Positions 1 through 8,337 of a DNA stretch of 41,967 nt are shown one piece after another. The first letter of the stretch is position 1. Each line of letters starts with the position of its first letter. A program made the translations under genes and the position numbers. A model generated the notes under the pieces. The model searched no databases. It was not told the DNA's origin and saw only the letters and a program-made list of their open reading frames with translations. Origin of the DNA: JACJYC01 sp964558465 (GTDB lineage Bacteria; Bacteroidota; Bacteroidia; Chitinophagales; Saprospiraceae); contig CAZLEF010000062.1 in the NCBI GenBank assembly GCA_964558465.1, positions 1-41,967 on the forward strand, read 5' to 3'.

Positions 1-55
1 CTTTTCTTTTCATATATGTTAAAGTAAAGTTGACGCACATGCGCCTGTGGCGTGG

Positions 56-117
56 GCGTGGTTGATTCGTTGATTCGTTGATGTGCGTGCCGCTCCATCG
101 GCGTGGTTGATTCGTTG
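56..117. repeat. Degenerate tandem/direct repeat of GTTGATTCGTTG type
   Basis: The 17-mer GCGTGGTTGATTCGTTG occurs at 56-72 and again at 101-117. Between the copies are a further GATTCGTTG unit and a short GC-rich stretch. The unit resembles the repeats at 10783-10857 and 27771-27900, so it belongs to the same intergenic repeat family. The first 142 bases hold no convincing gene. Confidence 0.75.
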
Positions 118-142
118 GAAGCCCTCGAATCAGCGAAAAAAC

Positions 143-412
143 CTAAATAGTCCACTGATCATGCACTACCCCCACCAAAAAATAGTAGCCGTCAAATCGT
201 TCGAACACCAGCCGCAGGGAGGTCCAGTCCATGCCCTCAAATTGTTGATCAAATCCGGAGAAATAACTTTCGGTGAAATCGCAGTTTTTGTACGCTTCTT
301 TCAGGTTATTGATGCTATTCCCGCCGCCGATGAATTCATTGACAACTGTTTTTTCGGCATTCAGAAAATCTGCGTTGTATACAAATTGCTTAAAATAATC
401 CTCTACTGTCAA
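143..412 (-). CDS. Small hypothetical protein (89 aa, TTG start)
   Basis: I do not recognise the family. The frame opens at a TTG codon two codons after an in-frame stop, and no ATG is available near it. The predicted product is acidic, has no signal peptide or membrane segment, and ends in an aromatic strand (FDGYYFLVGVVHDQWTI) like the last beta-strands of several uncharacterised Bacteroidota proteins. It lies 30 bp downstream of the DUF1415 gene on the same strand, so it could be the last gene of that unit. The short length and non-ATG start make a 5'-truncated gene remnant a real alternative. Confidence 0.45.
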   Translation of the reverse strand: MTVEDYFKQFVYNADFLNAEKTVVNEFIGGGNSINNLKEAYKNCDFTESYFSGFDQQFEGMDWTSLRLVFERFDGYYFLVGVVHDQWTI

Positions 413-442
413 TTTGTATTATAACGATCTAACGACTAACGA

Positions 443-1003
443 TCAGGATTGCCCCGAAAAACAAGCCGCCCGCAGCAACTCCATATGCGCCAATCCTCGC
501 TGGCGGGCGTATTCAATATTCCGTTGGGGAATGTTTTCCGGATCGGGATAATGTTCCAGCACCCGTTCCAGGCTGGCTTCCCGGAGCAAATGCAGGGTGG
601 GATACAACGACCGGTTGGTGTAATTGGCGGGATCGTCTTCCGGCGCATCGTCAAACCGGTACAACGGATGAAAGCTGGCCACCTGGTAAATGCCTTCATA
701 TTCCGCTTCGTGCAGAAAGCCTTCGGCCAGGTCTGCAAGATCGAGAAAATCTTCGAAGGTCTGGAAAGCGTCCGGAAAAATGATCAGGGTGGTTTCAATG
801 GCCGGGTCGTCGTCGAGTTGCTGGCATTCCAGGGCCAGGGCCTCGATGCAGGATCGCAGGTCTTCCGACCGGACAACAACATAGCGGATGCTGCCGCGGT
901 TCATTTCCCTGGCCGCAAACGGGCAAAAATTACACCCCACTACGACATCCCTGACCCAGTTGCGGGTTTGTTGGATGATGGTTTGGTCGGTTGGTTCGGT
1001 CAT
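443..1003 (-). CDS. DUF1415 family protein
   Basis: This 186-aa soluble protein matches the DUF1415 family along its whole length. The hallmark is the N-terminal signature TRNWVRDVVVGCNFCPFA at about residues 13-30, with two cysteines in a CNFC arrangement. This is followed by an acidic middle region and a C-terminal segment typical of the family. The biochemical function of DUF1415 is not established to my knowledge. The ATG at 1003 is only 12 bp after the stop of the dockerin-like gene (1016-2401), so the two are probably co-transcribed from right to left. Length is normal for the family. No signal peptide is present, so it should be cytoplasmic, unlike its secreted upstream neighbour. Confidence 0.85.
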   Translation of the reverse strand: MTEPTDQTIIQQTRNWVRDVVVGCNFCPFAAREMNRGSIRYVVVRSEDLRSCIEALALECQQLDDDPAIETTLIIFPDAFQTFEDFLDLADLAEGFLHEAEYEGIYQVASFHPLYRFDDAPEDDPANYTNRSLYPTLHLLREASLERVLEHYPDPENIPQRNIEYARQRGLAHMELLRAACFSGQS

Positions 1004-1015
1004 CTATTCAACAGA

Positions 1016-2401
1016 TTAGTTTTTGTCGACGGTCAGCGTTTGTTCCGCCGGGTAAATCCCGGAATTTTGAACGGTTACCCCAAAAATGTCCAGATTTTTC
1101 CCAAGCGTGATCGCCCGGGCAACTTTCGGGTCGGCCCGTTTTGCCCCCTCCGCAGCCACCTGACGAAGCGTTCCGATTGCTTTGCCGGCCGGGGTTTTGC
1201 CCCGAAACCCAAGGGCGATGTATTCGTATTTTCCCTCAAATAACGATTTCCGGATCATTTGAACGGAATCCAGGGACGCCCCGTCCGTTGGGTTCAAGGG
1301 TTCAAATTTCCAATTTTTTATCTCACCGATCTCCGCCGGCCATTCCAGCCAGAATGCCAGCCCATACAAGCTGTCCGGGGCGTTTTCCCACTTTAAGTCC
1401 CAAAGGAAAGTATCGGCAACAAGCCGATTAAAATCCAGGCTTATTTTAAAATCCGATTCCATCAGCGGAATTTTCTCTTCTGCCTCAAAATTATGGGTTT
1501 GTCCCCAGTTTTGTTCGATCACCTGGTAATCCAGTTTATTGATCGCGCCGTCGCCGTTGCAGTCCGCGTGTTTGCGATCGAAGGCTTCGATGAAGGTGAT
1601 GTTGGACCCCCAGTCAGGCGCCGGTTGAGGCGACCAAACCGGGGAGGCATTGGGCCGGACAGGGCCGGTGTTCTGGTGGTAGAAGCCCAATCCGACTGCC
1701 CAGAAATCGATCACGTTGACGACGCCGTCCGGTCGAACGTCGCCGGGCCAGACTCCATCGCAGACCCCATCTCCTTCTTCAAGGGTAATTTGAACCATTG
1801 CTGTGTCACATCCCATATTATTACAAATGGCATAAGTGAACTGATCCTTTCCTGTACAAAACCCGGGGGCCGGGGTATAGGCGACGGTTCCATCCACCAC
1901 CAGTTCTGCTGTACCCCGTTGCGGGGGTTCCACCAGGTAAATGGCTTCAATGTCGTCAAGGCTGATCCAGTCGTTGGCCAATACTGAAATCCCGACCGGT
2001 TCGTTATAGGCCGTCTGGGCGGAATCGCCAACGGCTGCCAGAAAATTGTCAAAAACCCGGATCTCGAAGTACATGGTGTCGCAATGAATACTGTCGCAAA
2101 AGGCGATGCAGGTCTGGACTGTTCCGGGGCCGGCAGGGTAATAACGGAGGCAGGGAAAATCGGCTTCCCAGTTTTCTCCGCCGCAAATAAAATTGGAGAA
2201 AACCACATTGCCCATTCCGCTCAGGTCCGGACAATATTCAAAAACCTCACCGGTCAGGACCGAGTCGGCAATTACCACTGCGTCTTCTGAAGCAGAAAAG
2301 AAGGACGCGTGAGCGTTCCCGGGTAAATCCATATCCGGCAAAGGGCTGATCTGCCGCGGACAGACCAGCAGGGCGCAGACATTCAGTAAGAAAAGGACCA
2401 T
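1016..2401 (-). CDS. Secreted protein with cadherin-like/Ig domain and dockerin-like EF-hand pair
   Basis: The predicted 461-aa protein opens with a short hydrophobic stretch (about residues 1-15) that would act as a signal peptide, although it lacks the usual positive n-region. Residues about 120-205 look like a cadherin-like/Ig domain (VLANDW near the start, FTYAICNN near the end). Residues about 215-300 contain two dockerin-like calcium loops, DVRPDGVVNVID and DCNGDGAINKLD, separated by a roughly 50-residue Pro/Trp-rich insertion. The final 140 residues form a beta-rich region that might be cohesin-like, but this is only a guess. I see no T9SS sorting domain at the C-terminus. It probably shares a transcript with the DUF1415 gene. 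A strong hairpin lies in the leader at 2423-2469. Confidence 0.7.
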   Translation of the reverse strand: MVLFLLNVCALLVCPRQISPLPDMDLPGNAHASFFSASEDAVVIADSVLTGEVFEYCPDLSGMGNVVFSNFICGGENWEADFPCLRYYPAGPGTVQTCIAFCDSIHCDTMYFEIRVFDNFLAAVGDSAQTAYNEPVGISVLANDWISLDDIEAIYLVEPPQRGTAELVVDGTVAYTPAPGFCTGKDQFTYAICNNMGCDTAMVQITLEEGDGVCDGVWPGDVRPDGVVNVIDFWAVGLGFYHQNTGPVRPNASPVWSPQPAPDWGSNITFIEAFDRKHADCNGDGAINKLDYQVIEQNWGQTHNFEAEEKIPLMESDFKISLDFNRLVADTFLWDLKWENAPDSLYGLAFWLEWPAEIGEIKNWKFEPLNPTDGASLDSVQMIRKSLFEGKYEYIALGFRGKTPAGKAIGTLRQVAAEGAKRADPKVARAITLGKNLDIFGVTVQNSGIYPAEQTLTVDKN

Positions 2402-2422
2402 ATTTTCGGCTTTTGGCTCAAA

Positions 2423-2469
2423 CCCTCCAGGCTTTTACCCGCCCAAACAAAGGCGGGTTGCATGGAGGG
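2423..2469 (-). promoter_or_regulatory. Two-step stem-loop between holA and the dockerin-like gene
   Basis: Nested complementary arms are visible: CCCTCCA (2423-2429) pairs with TGGAGGG (2463-2469), and CCCGCC (2438-2443) pairs with GGCGGG (2452-2457), closing an 8-base loop. It sits 22 bases upstream of the ATG at 2401 and 107 bases downstream of holA on the same strand. It could therefore be the holA terminator or a leader structure of the next gene. No clear T-run follows on the minus strand. Confidence 0.6.
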
Positions 2470-2575
2470 TCGTTTCCTTTGCCTCCCCTTCAATCGTTTT
2501 TTGTGCAGGCGGATCAGATCCGTAAAATTTGTATGACCCGCAGCTAAAAAATAAATGAATTTAATTTACAGAGCG

Positions 2576-3586
2576 CTAATGCATAATCAGCCAAACCATC
2601 TCGCTCAACAATTCATTTTCCGGCTTGCCGGTGGTATTGTAATCCACACCTTTTGACTTCAGATCAAAGGTTTTCAGGATGCCGATGACTTGTTCCGTTT
2701 TCTCTTTTGAAAAATTCCGGGCTGCCATGCGGTAGTCTTTCAGAAAATAGGCCGATCGGAGGCCCAATGCACTGAGGAGTTCGTTCTCCGGCACATTGCG
2801 CAGGAAATGCATCATATAGACTTTGGAGAAAAACCCGTAAAGGGCGCCGATCACCATCTGGATGGGGTTGCGTTTGGGGTTGGTACTGAAATAGTGCACG
2901 ATCCGGTTGACCTTGACCAGGTTTTTCTCCCCAATGGCATTCTGCAGTTCAAAAATACTGAAATCCTTGCTGATTCCAATATAAGTTTCAATATCCTGGC
3001 GGGACACTTCGGCTTTGGCCGGCAGATTCAGGGCCAGTTTATCGAGTTCGTTGGCAATTTTGGAAAGCTCGGCGCCCAGGTATTCGGCAATCAGACCGGC
3101 GTTTTCCGGCTGGATGGTGAGTTTTTTACCGCGCAGGTATTGCTGGATCCAGGCGGGCGCCTGATTATCGTATATGGGTTTGGATTCAAAGATCACGGAT
3201 TTTGCCTTGAGCGCCTTGGCCAGTTTGGTCGTCATTGGCAGGCTCTTGTGTTTGTGGCAAATCACCAGAACGGTCAGTGGCGAAGGCTGTTCAACGTATG
3301 CCGCCAGTTCGTTCAGCGTTTTCATGTCCTGGGCTTCCTTCAGAATAATGACCTGCCGGGCCGCGCCGACCGGATACCTGCGGGCATTGTCCACAATGGT
3401 TTGGTAATCGGTATCCCTTCCGTAAACGATCAGTTGGTTGAAAGCTTTTTCCATTTCAGAAAGGGCGTGCTCTTCGATATAGTCCGAAATCTGGTCGATA
3501 AAGTACGCTTCAGCGCCGTGCAAAAAATAAACAGGGCTGTATTCTCCGTTCTTCAGACTGGTAATAATTTGTTCCGCGCTTATCAT
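2576..3586 (-). CDS. holA: DNA polymerase III subunit delta
   Basis: HolA is the delta subunit of the clamp loader. It opens the beta sliding clamp and forms the gamma/tau-delta-delta' complex at the replication fork. The 336-aa product has the normal family length. Residues about 1-30 carry the degenerate nucleotide-binding start (VYFLHGAEAYFIDQ, with no functional Walker A, as expected for delta). The middle region has the family pattern QVIILKEAQDM and the AAA+-like lid. The C-terminal collar helices end with a typical DLKSKGV motif. The ATG at 3586 is the first start in the frame and sits 105 bp from the divergent OmpA-family gene. No Bacteroidota-type promoter could be picked out for it. 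Confidence 0.95.
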   Translation of the reverse strand: MISAEQIITSLKNGEYSPVYFLHGAEAYFIDQISDYIEEHALSEMEKAFNQLIVYGRDTDYQTIVDNARRYPVGAARQVIILKEAQDMKTLNELAAYVEQPSPLTVLVICHKHKSLPMTTKLAKALKAKSVIFESKPIYDNQAPAWIQQYLRGKKLTIQPENAGLIAEYLGAELSKIANELDKLALNLPAKAEVSRQDIETYIGISKDFSIFELQNAIGEKNLVKVNRIVHYFSTNPKRNPIQMVIGALYGFFSKVYMMHFLRNVPENELLSALGLRSAYFLKDYRMAARNFSKEKTEQVIGILKTFDLKSKGVDYNTTGKPENELLSEMVWLIMH

Positions 3587-3691
3587 AAGGCAATAATAGG
3601 GATTACTGCGCTGGCAGCATCATTTTTCCCTGGAAAATTGTATCTTTAGTGCAGGTACGCCATTTCAAATCTACCATCAACCAATTGCAGC

Positions 3692-6208
3692 ATGAAACCT
3701 ATGCTAAACCTTTTTCTCACAGCAACATTCCTGGTGTGGTTATGCCCTGTGGCCGTTTCAGCCCAGGACAAACCCGACGATTTTGTTGCCTCCGCGTCTA
3801 ACTGGGCATCGGCCAAACGTTTTGCAGATCCCGCAGGGTCCGCCTTTCTTCCGGATTCGGCGTATAACCTCCTTGTGTTGTCGCAGCGCCATTGGCGCAA
3901 GCTGCCGGACGGCAAAAAAAAGAAACTGGAAAAGGATTACGGCATCTCGCAGGAAACCTTTACCCAGTTTAAAAATGAATTGAAGGAAGCCGGCCTGAGT
4001 TATGCCCTGGGAACCGGAAAAAGCGCCGCAGTTGAACATTTCCTGGAACAGTACAAACCCATCCCGCCCAAACTCCAGTTGCCGGCCTATGAGGCACGCA
4101 ACCGTTTTTTCCTGGAAGAAAGCCGGAAAACACCGGTGTATTCCAGGATTAAAACCTATATGGACAAAAACCTGGAAAACATCAAGCGGTACAATGCCGG
4201 TTTGCTGCTGGCTTATGAAGAAACCCTGGCCCTTTCCTATTTTATGGAAAAGGATACCGGCAATGTATTTATCGTACTGGCCTTCATCCGTGAACACCCC
4301 GATCTGCTGTCCGTACTGGACAAATACCTGGCCCACGCCCTTCCCAAAACGCCTTACCTCACCCTGGTGGAACAACAACTGGCAGGCCTGGATAAATCAA
4401 AACTTCCATTGAGCGCTGAACAAATCCTTAAAAAATACGCGGCCTGGGGCCGGCCCGAGGATTTCACCCAGTTTTTCAAGGGGTTTGGAGAATTTGCCGA
4501 TTCCTCCTGGTACCTCGCCGAAGTATCCCTGATGCGGAAAGGGCCTGAGACCACTGAAGTTTTTTCAGAGAACAACCGCACAAAATGGGAAAGTTATATC
4601 CGCGCGGCAGCCCCGAGGTATTACGCCTGGGAGGTCATGCTCCGGATAATAGAACCGGAAATCCGCAATAAAAACTGGAACGCCGCCCTGGAACAAATCC
4701 GCAGGCTGGGGCCCGCTTTCGGTGAAAACCACCCTTGGGTTGCCGGCCTGACTGCCATGCTGGAAGCCCCCGAACAGGGTCTTGTATCCGGCGCCATCAG
4801 CGAAAAGATCAACAGCGACCTTGGCGAATATTCACCCGTGGTTTCGGCCGACGGGAAAGAAATCTACTTTTGCCGGCGGGAAAACAATATTGAAAATATT
4901 TACAGAACGCAGTGGACGGATGGCAAAGGCTGGAGCGAGCCCCAGGGCGTTTCCCCTTTCCTGCACCCCTATAAAAACCAGGCGCCGCTGGCCCTTTCCG
5001 CCGACGGAGGCACCCTGATCCTCTTTGAGGAAGCCCGTGTAAAAACCAGCGAAAAATCTGCTTTCGGCTGGTCCAAACCCGAACCGCTTTTCGGGGAATT
5101 GCAAGCCTCCGCCTGGCAGGGCGGCACGACCATCTCTTCTGACGGACAGGCCGTTATTTTCGATGCCCGGCGCACAGACCGGGTGGGGCCGGATATGGAG
5201 GATAATATCGACCTTTTTGTCTGCCTTCGGGAAACCAACGGGCAATGGGGAAGACCCGTTAACCTGGGCCCGGTGATCAATACCCCCATGACCGACCGCT
5301 CACCTTTCCTGCACCCGGACATGCGGACCCTCTATTTCAGTTCCTCCGGACATGGAGGATTTGGCAAACTGGATGTATTCAAAACCACCCGGACCGGCGA
5401 CGGCTGGACCCAGTGGTCCGAACCCGTTAACCTGGGCAAGGAGATCAATACCACCGGCGGCGATTGGGGGTATATGGTGAGTACCGACGGGCAAACCGCC
5501 TACTTCTCCGCCGATGCGGACAACGGTATGGAAGACCTTTTCCAGGTCAGCCTGCCCACCGCCGCCCGGCCGGATGCCGTTACCACGATTGAAGGCCGGC
5601 TTACCGGACCGGACGGAAGCCCCATCCAGGGAGAAATCATTGTGGACGATCTCACCACGGAACAAAGGGTGACGACCATCCGCCCGGACCCCCTTACCGG
5701 CGTCTTTTTCATCACCCTGCCCAATGGCAAATTGTATGGTTATACCGTCAAAGCCGAAGGCCGTTTCCCGGTGAGCGACAATATAGACTTGCGGGATGTG
5801 GCGGAAGCCAAAAAACGATCCGCAAACATTGTGGCCCCCAGCCTGGAGGAAATGGCGGAGAGCGACATTTCGCTGCCGCTTAAAAACGTCTTTTTTGCAA
5901 CGGACTCCGATCAGCTCAAACCCGAGTCTTTTCCGGAGCTGAACCGGATGGCGGCCTTGATCCGTGAACTCAGCCTGGAGGCAACCCTTGACGGACATAC
6001 GGACAGCATGGGCGCCGCTGATTATAACCTGGACCTTTCCAGGCGCCGGGCCAAAGCTGTACGGGATTACCTTGTCTCAAAAGGGATCGATGCAGGCCTT
6101 GTCAAATCCGAGGGGTTTGGTCTCACCCGTCCAGTTGCCAAAAATGACACTGAGGCAGGCCGGGCCCTCAACCGGCGGGTGGAGATCCGGTTGCGGAAAT
6201 TGCAGTAG
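3692..6208 (+). CDS. PorE-like OmpA family protein with PD40 propeller and carboxypeptidase-regulatory domain
   Basis: This 838-aa envelope protein probably anchors a surface complex to peptidoglycan. A signal peptide ends near AQ at residues 24-25. Residues about 26-370 are a helical, possibly TPR-like region. Residues about 375-620 hold PD40/WD40-like propeller blades with repeated SADGKEIYF-type strands. Residues about 628-705 form a carboxypeptidase-regulatory-like beta-sandwich, and residues about 725-838 are an OmpA C-terminal domain with the peptidoglycan-binding motif GHTDSMGAADYNLDLSRRRA. This order is close to PorE of the type IX secretion system, but many Bacteroidota paralogues share it and no other T9SS machinery gene is nearby. 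A TATCTTTA -7-like element lies at 3641-3648, without a clear -33 box. Confidence 0.88.
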   Translation: MKPMLNLFLTATFLVWLCPVAVSAQDKPDDFVASASNWASAKRFADPAGSAFLPDSAYNLLVLSQRHWRKLPDGKKKKLEKDYGISQETFTQFKNELKEAGLSYALGTGKSAAVEHFLEQYKPIPPKLQLPAYEARNRFFLEESRKTPVYSRIKTYMDKNLENIKRYNAGLLLAYEETLALSYFMEKDTGNVFIVLAFIREHPDLLSVLDKYLAHALPKTPYLTLVEQQLAGLDKSKLPLSAEQILKKYAAWGRPEDFTQFFKGFGEFADSSWYLAEVSLMRKGPETTEVFSENNRTKWESYIRAAAPRYYAWEVMLRIIEPEIRNKNWNAALEQIRRLGPAFGENHPWVAGLTAMLEAPEQGLVSGAISEKINSDLGEYSPVVSADGKEIYFCRRENNIENIYRTQWTDGKGWSEPQGVSPFLHPYKNQAPLALSADGGTLILFEEARVKTSEKSAFGWSKPEPLFGELQASAWQGGTTISSDGQAVIFDARRTDRVGPDMEDNIDLFVCLRETNGQWGRPVNLGPVINTPMTDRSPFLHPDMRTLYFSSSGHGGFGKLDVFKTTRTGDGWTQWSEPVNLGKEINTTGGDWGYMVSTDGQTAYFSADADNGMEDLFQVSLPTAARPDAVTTIEGRLTGPDGSPIQGEIIVDDLTTEQRVTTIRPDPLTGVFFITLPNGKLYGYTVKAEGRFPVSDNIDLRDVAEAKKRSANIVAPSLEEMAESDISLPLKNVFFATDSDQLKPESFPELNRMAALIRELSLEATLDGHTDSMGAADYNLDLSRRRAKAVRDYLVSKGIDAGLVKSEGFGLTRPVAKNDTEAGRALNRRVEIRLRKLQ

Positions 6209-6230
6209 CATATTTCCTGGTGGTCAGTCA

Positions 6231-6322
6231 ATCATCAATCATCAATCATCAATCATCAATCATCAATCATCAATCTGATTTTTTTATTGATGATCGACGG
6301 TTGATGATTGATAATTGTTGAT
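6231..6322. repeat. Heptamer tandem array with inverted array (hairpin) between convergent genes
   Basis: Six perfect copies of ATCATCA fill 6231-6272. After a T-rich loop, the complementary sequence ATTGATGAT begins at 6286 and continues as degenerate TTGATGATTG units to about 6322. The arrangement can fold into a long stem-loop between the convergent stops at 6208 (+) and 6363 (-). A bidirectional terminator role is inferred. Confidence 0.85.
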
Positions 6323-6362
6323 GTTTTTCGCCCGTTCCGCCAAAGCCCTGACAAAGACAGCC

Positions 6363-8129
6363 TCACGGTCGGCGTTGCACCAAAACCCGTTTCACCCATC
6401 TCCGGGCGCCGTCATTCAAATGCAGCCAATAAACTCCGGGCGGGTACGGAGACAGGTCGAGCAATTCCATTTCAGCCCCGGTCAGGTGAAGGTTGGTTAC
6501 CATCGTCCCGTTTGCCGATAAAACAAAGGCATCCAAATGCTTTAAAGGCGGCTTCTTCCATTCCAGATAACAAATGCCGGAAGTGGGCTGCGGAAAAACA
6601 ACCGGACCGCCGTTCTCCGGCGACGGCGGAATAACCGGAACGGATACCGGTGAAATGCCCATTCGAACCATGGCCGCCACATCTGGTCCAAATCCGCCGG
6701 GAAACCATTGCCCGTTGCGAACCACGGTTGCAATATCGTAGTATTGGCGCCTGACGGAATAGGGGCAGTACAGGTCTTCCCCCAGGGTCATCGACAGGAT
6801 ATAATCCGCTCCCGCCATCAGATCTACCCCTGTTTCATTGTTATCCAGGTTTAAAATGGGCGCCGTGAACAGGCCATAATTTTCGTCGCCCGGCAAAAAG
6901 GTATAGGCCCCGTAACCCACCGGAAAAAGATCGGAATCCGAAAACTCGTTGGGGTTGTTATCCGGCGTAACCCGGTACAAGTGCAGCGCAATGGACTGGC
7001 CGATATGCGATTCGTCAACCGAAGCAATGGAAAAAACTGCTTCGACCGCCTGAAAACCGGATTCCGGCACACGGTAATAATTGCCAACTTCCCAGAAGGG
7101 ATCGGTTAGTTCAGGCGGCCGAATAGCGTCTACCAGCATACCGTTGTCCACACTGAACAGATTTTCCGTCACCACAAACCGGAAAGCCAATTCGTTGTCC
7201 ACCGGCCACAATTCTGCCTGCAACTGTTCTACCTGATACGAAGCATGATACACTGCTCTTCGGTCGGGCAGGAATTTCGAGGCAAAAACCACCGTATCCT
7301 GCTCGCCGGGAAGCAGATCGGATACCTGCCCGGCAGCCTCAAACAACAAGGTGTCATTCCTGAATATCCGCACGGTGGCCAGAATGCCGGATTGCGTTTC
7401 CCTTCCGGCATTGCCGGCAATAACGGCAAAAGACAAGGAGTCGACCTGTGAAACCGGAGTGGCATAGGCCGATGGAATGGCGCCTTCCGCCAGGAAAAGA
7501 TCATTGGCGGGCCTGGGATCAGCAGTATAAAGCGCCAGGTCGTCCAACTTCCAGAAATACTCAAATTCTCCAGTCCACCTGAACCGGACATAAACCGTGG
7601 GTTGGCCTGCTGCCTCCGGAAGTTCAACAAAGAGGTTTTGAACGGCCGTTTCAAAAGCAAAACGAAGGGTGTTGGCCAGCACCTGCCGGTAAACGAAATC
7701 AACACCATTTGTGCTGACACCGACCTCAGCTACCGAGCCTTGTTCGGAATAATAGATATACTGGTTTTGGCAAGCCAGAAAAACCTTTGCCTGCCCCGAA
7801 CAATTGATGGGGGGCGAGGTCAGTGTAACAGCATAGGAAAACGACCCGTTCAGATCGGAGTCAAAGATCATAAATCCATTTCCGGCTGAGAAAGCTCCGA
7901 AAGGGACTTGCCCTAGTTGGGGCCGGTCAGGGCGGTCGTCCCATTTCCAGGATTCAAGGCCCTGGTTCTCCCCTCCGATGGTCCATTCATTTAAAACCAC
8001 CGCCGGGTCGGAGAAATCTTCCTGCCAAAACGGTGTTTGTGCTCCGAGGGTCCCGGGCGCACCCATCAGGAATAAAACCAGACCAATCAGGAACCCCGTC
8101 CGGTTCGGATAAAGGGATAATCTACACAT
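6363..8129 (-). CDS. Secreted protein with jelly-roll domain and T9SS type A sorting domain
   Basis: The 588-aa product begins with a cleavable signal peptide (hydrophobic residues about 12-30, ending LGAQ). Residues about 35-180 resemble a MAM/choice-of-anchor jelly-roll domain built around FSAGNGFMIFDSD and a later FRWTGEFEYFWKLDDLALY strand. The middle (about 185-480) is beta-rich and unassigned. The last 80 residues are a T9SS type A sorting domain: FPQPTSG, then a short strand, then LSPYPPGVYWLHL and a basic end. Export through the outer membrane by T9SS and surface attachment or release are inferred from that domain. On the minus strand a TAACTTTA -7-like element lies 30 bases upstream of the ATG. 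It is convergent with the OmpA-family gene. Confidence 0.85.
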   Translation of the reverse strand: MCRLSLYPNRTGFLIGLVLFLMGAPGTLGAQTPFWQEDFSDPAVVLNEWTIGGENQGLESWKWDDRPDRPQLGQVPFGAFSAGNGFMIFDSDLNGSFSYAVTLTSPPINCSGQAKVFLACQNQYIYYSEQGSVAEVGVSTNGVDFVYRQVLANTLRFAFETAVQNLFVELPEAAGQPTVYVRFRWTGEFEYFWKLDDLALYTADPRPANDLFLAEGAIPSAYATPVSQVDSLSFAVIAGNAGRETQSGILATVRIFRNDTLLFEAAGQVSDLLPGEQDTVVFASKFLPDRRAVYHASYQVEQLQAELWPVDNELAFRFVVTENLFSVDNGMLVDAIRPPELTDPFWEVGNYYRVPESGFQAVEAVFSIASVDESHIGQSIALHLYRVTPDNNPNEFSDSDLFPVGYGAYTFLPGDENYGLFTAPILNLDNNETGVDLMAGADYILSMTLGEDLYCPYSVRRQYYDIATVVRNGQWFPGGFGPDVAAMVRMGISPVSVPVIPPSPENGGPVVFPQPTSGICYLEWKKPPLKHLDAFVLSANGTMVTNLHLTGAEMELLDLSPYPPGVYWLHLNDGARRWVKRVLVQRRP

Positions 8130-8204
8130 ATCGAATGCTGATTTAAACGGTTTCGGGGTAAAGTTAACGTTGTGCCGGATTCTATTTCAGAATATCCCGC
8201 AGGT

Positions 8205-8220
8205 TGTCCGATATCGAACA
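8205..8220. promoter_or_regulatory. Palindromic upstream site 1 (TGTCCGATATCGAACA)
   Basis: This 16-bp palindrome has one mismatched pair (TGTCCGAT against TGTTCGAT). It lies about 90-105 bases upstream of the sigma54-like promoter, and a second weaker copy starts 21 bp further on, about two helical turns. The position and spacing fit a binding site for a sigma54 enhancer-binding activator; the regulator itself is not in the window. Confidence 0.6.
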
Positions 8221-8225
8221 CCCAT

Positions 8226-8241
8226 TGTCCGGTTATGAACG
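8226..8241. promoter_or_regulatory. Palindromic upstream site 2 (degenerate copy)
   Basis: TGTCCGGTTATGAACG shares the left half TGTCCG and the AAC of the right half with the site at 8205-8220. It lies on the same face of the helix, 21 bp away. It is a weaker match and is supported mostly by its spacing. Confidence 0.45.
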
Positions 8242-8295
8242 TCCCGGTGGCATAAAAATCCTTATATCAAACAGATTATCAATGCATTGTATAAA

Positions 8296-8310
8296 TGGCA
8301 CAATCCTTGA
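8296..8310 (+). promoter_or_regulatory. Sigma54-like -24/-12 promoter
   Basis: TGGCACAATCCTTGA matches the sigma54 consensus TGGCACGNNNNTTGC at the -24 element and at TTG of the -12 element, with correct spacing. The deviation is GA instead of GC at -12. Transcription would begin near 8321, about 17 bases before the permease ATG. No Bacteroidota housekeeping promoter is seen in the gap. Confidence 0.5.
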
Positions 8311-8337
8311 CCACAGATGATCAGGTAACAAATCCGG

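Noticed and set aside
83..424. Plus-strand open frame of 113 codons
   Set aside because: It overlaps the minus-strand 89-aa frame and the repeats, has no family-like features and begins inside a tandem repeat. Neither strand is certain here, but the minus strand looks more protein-like.
6231..6272. CRISPR-like regular repeats
   Set aside because: The units are 7 bp with no spacers; it is a simple tandem array and no cas gene is near.
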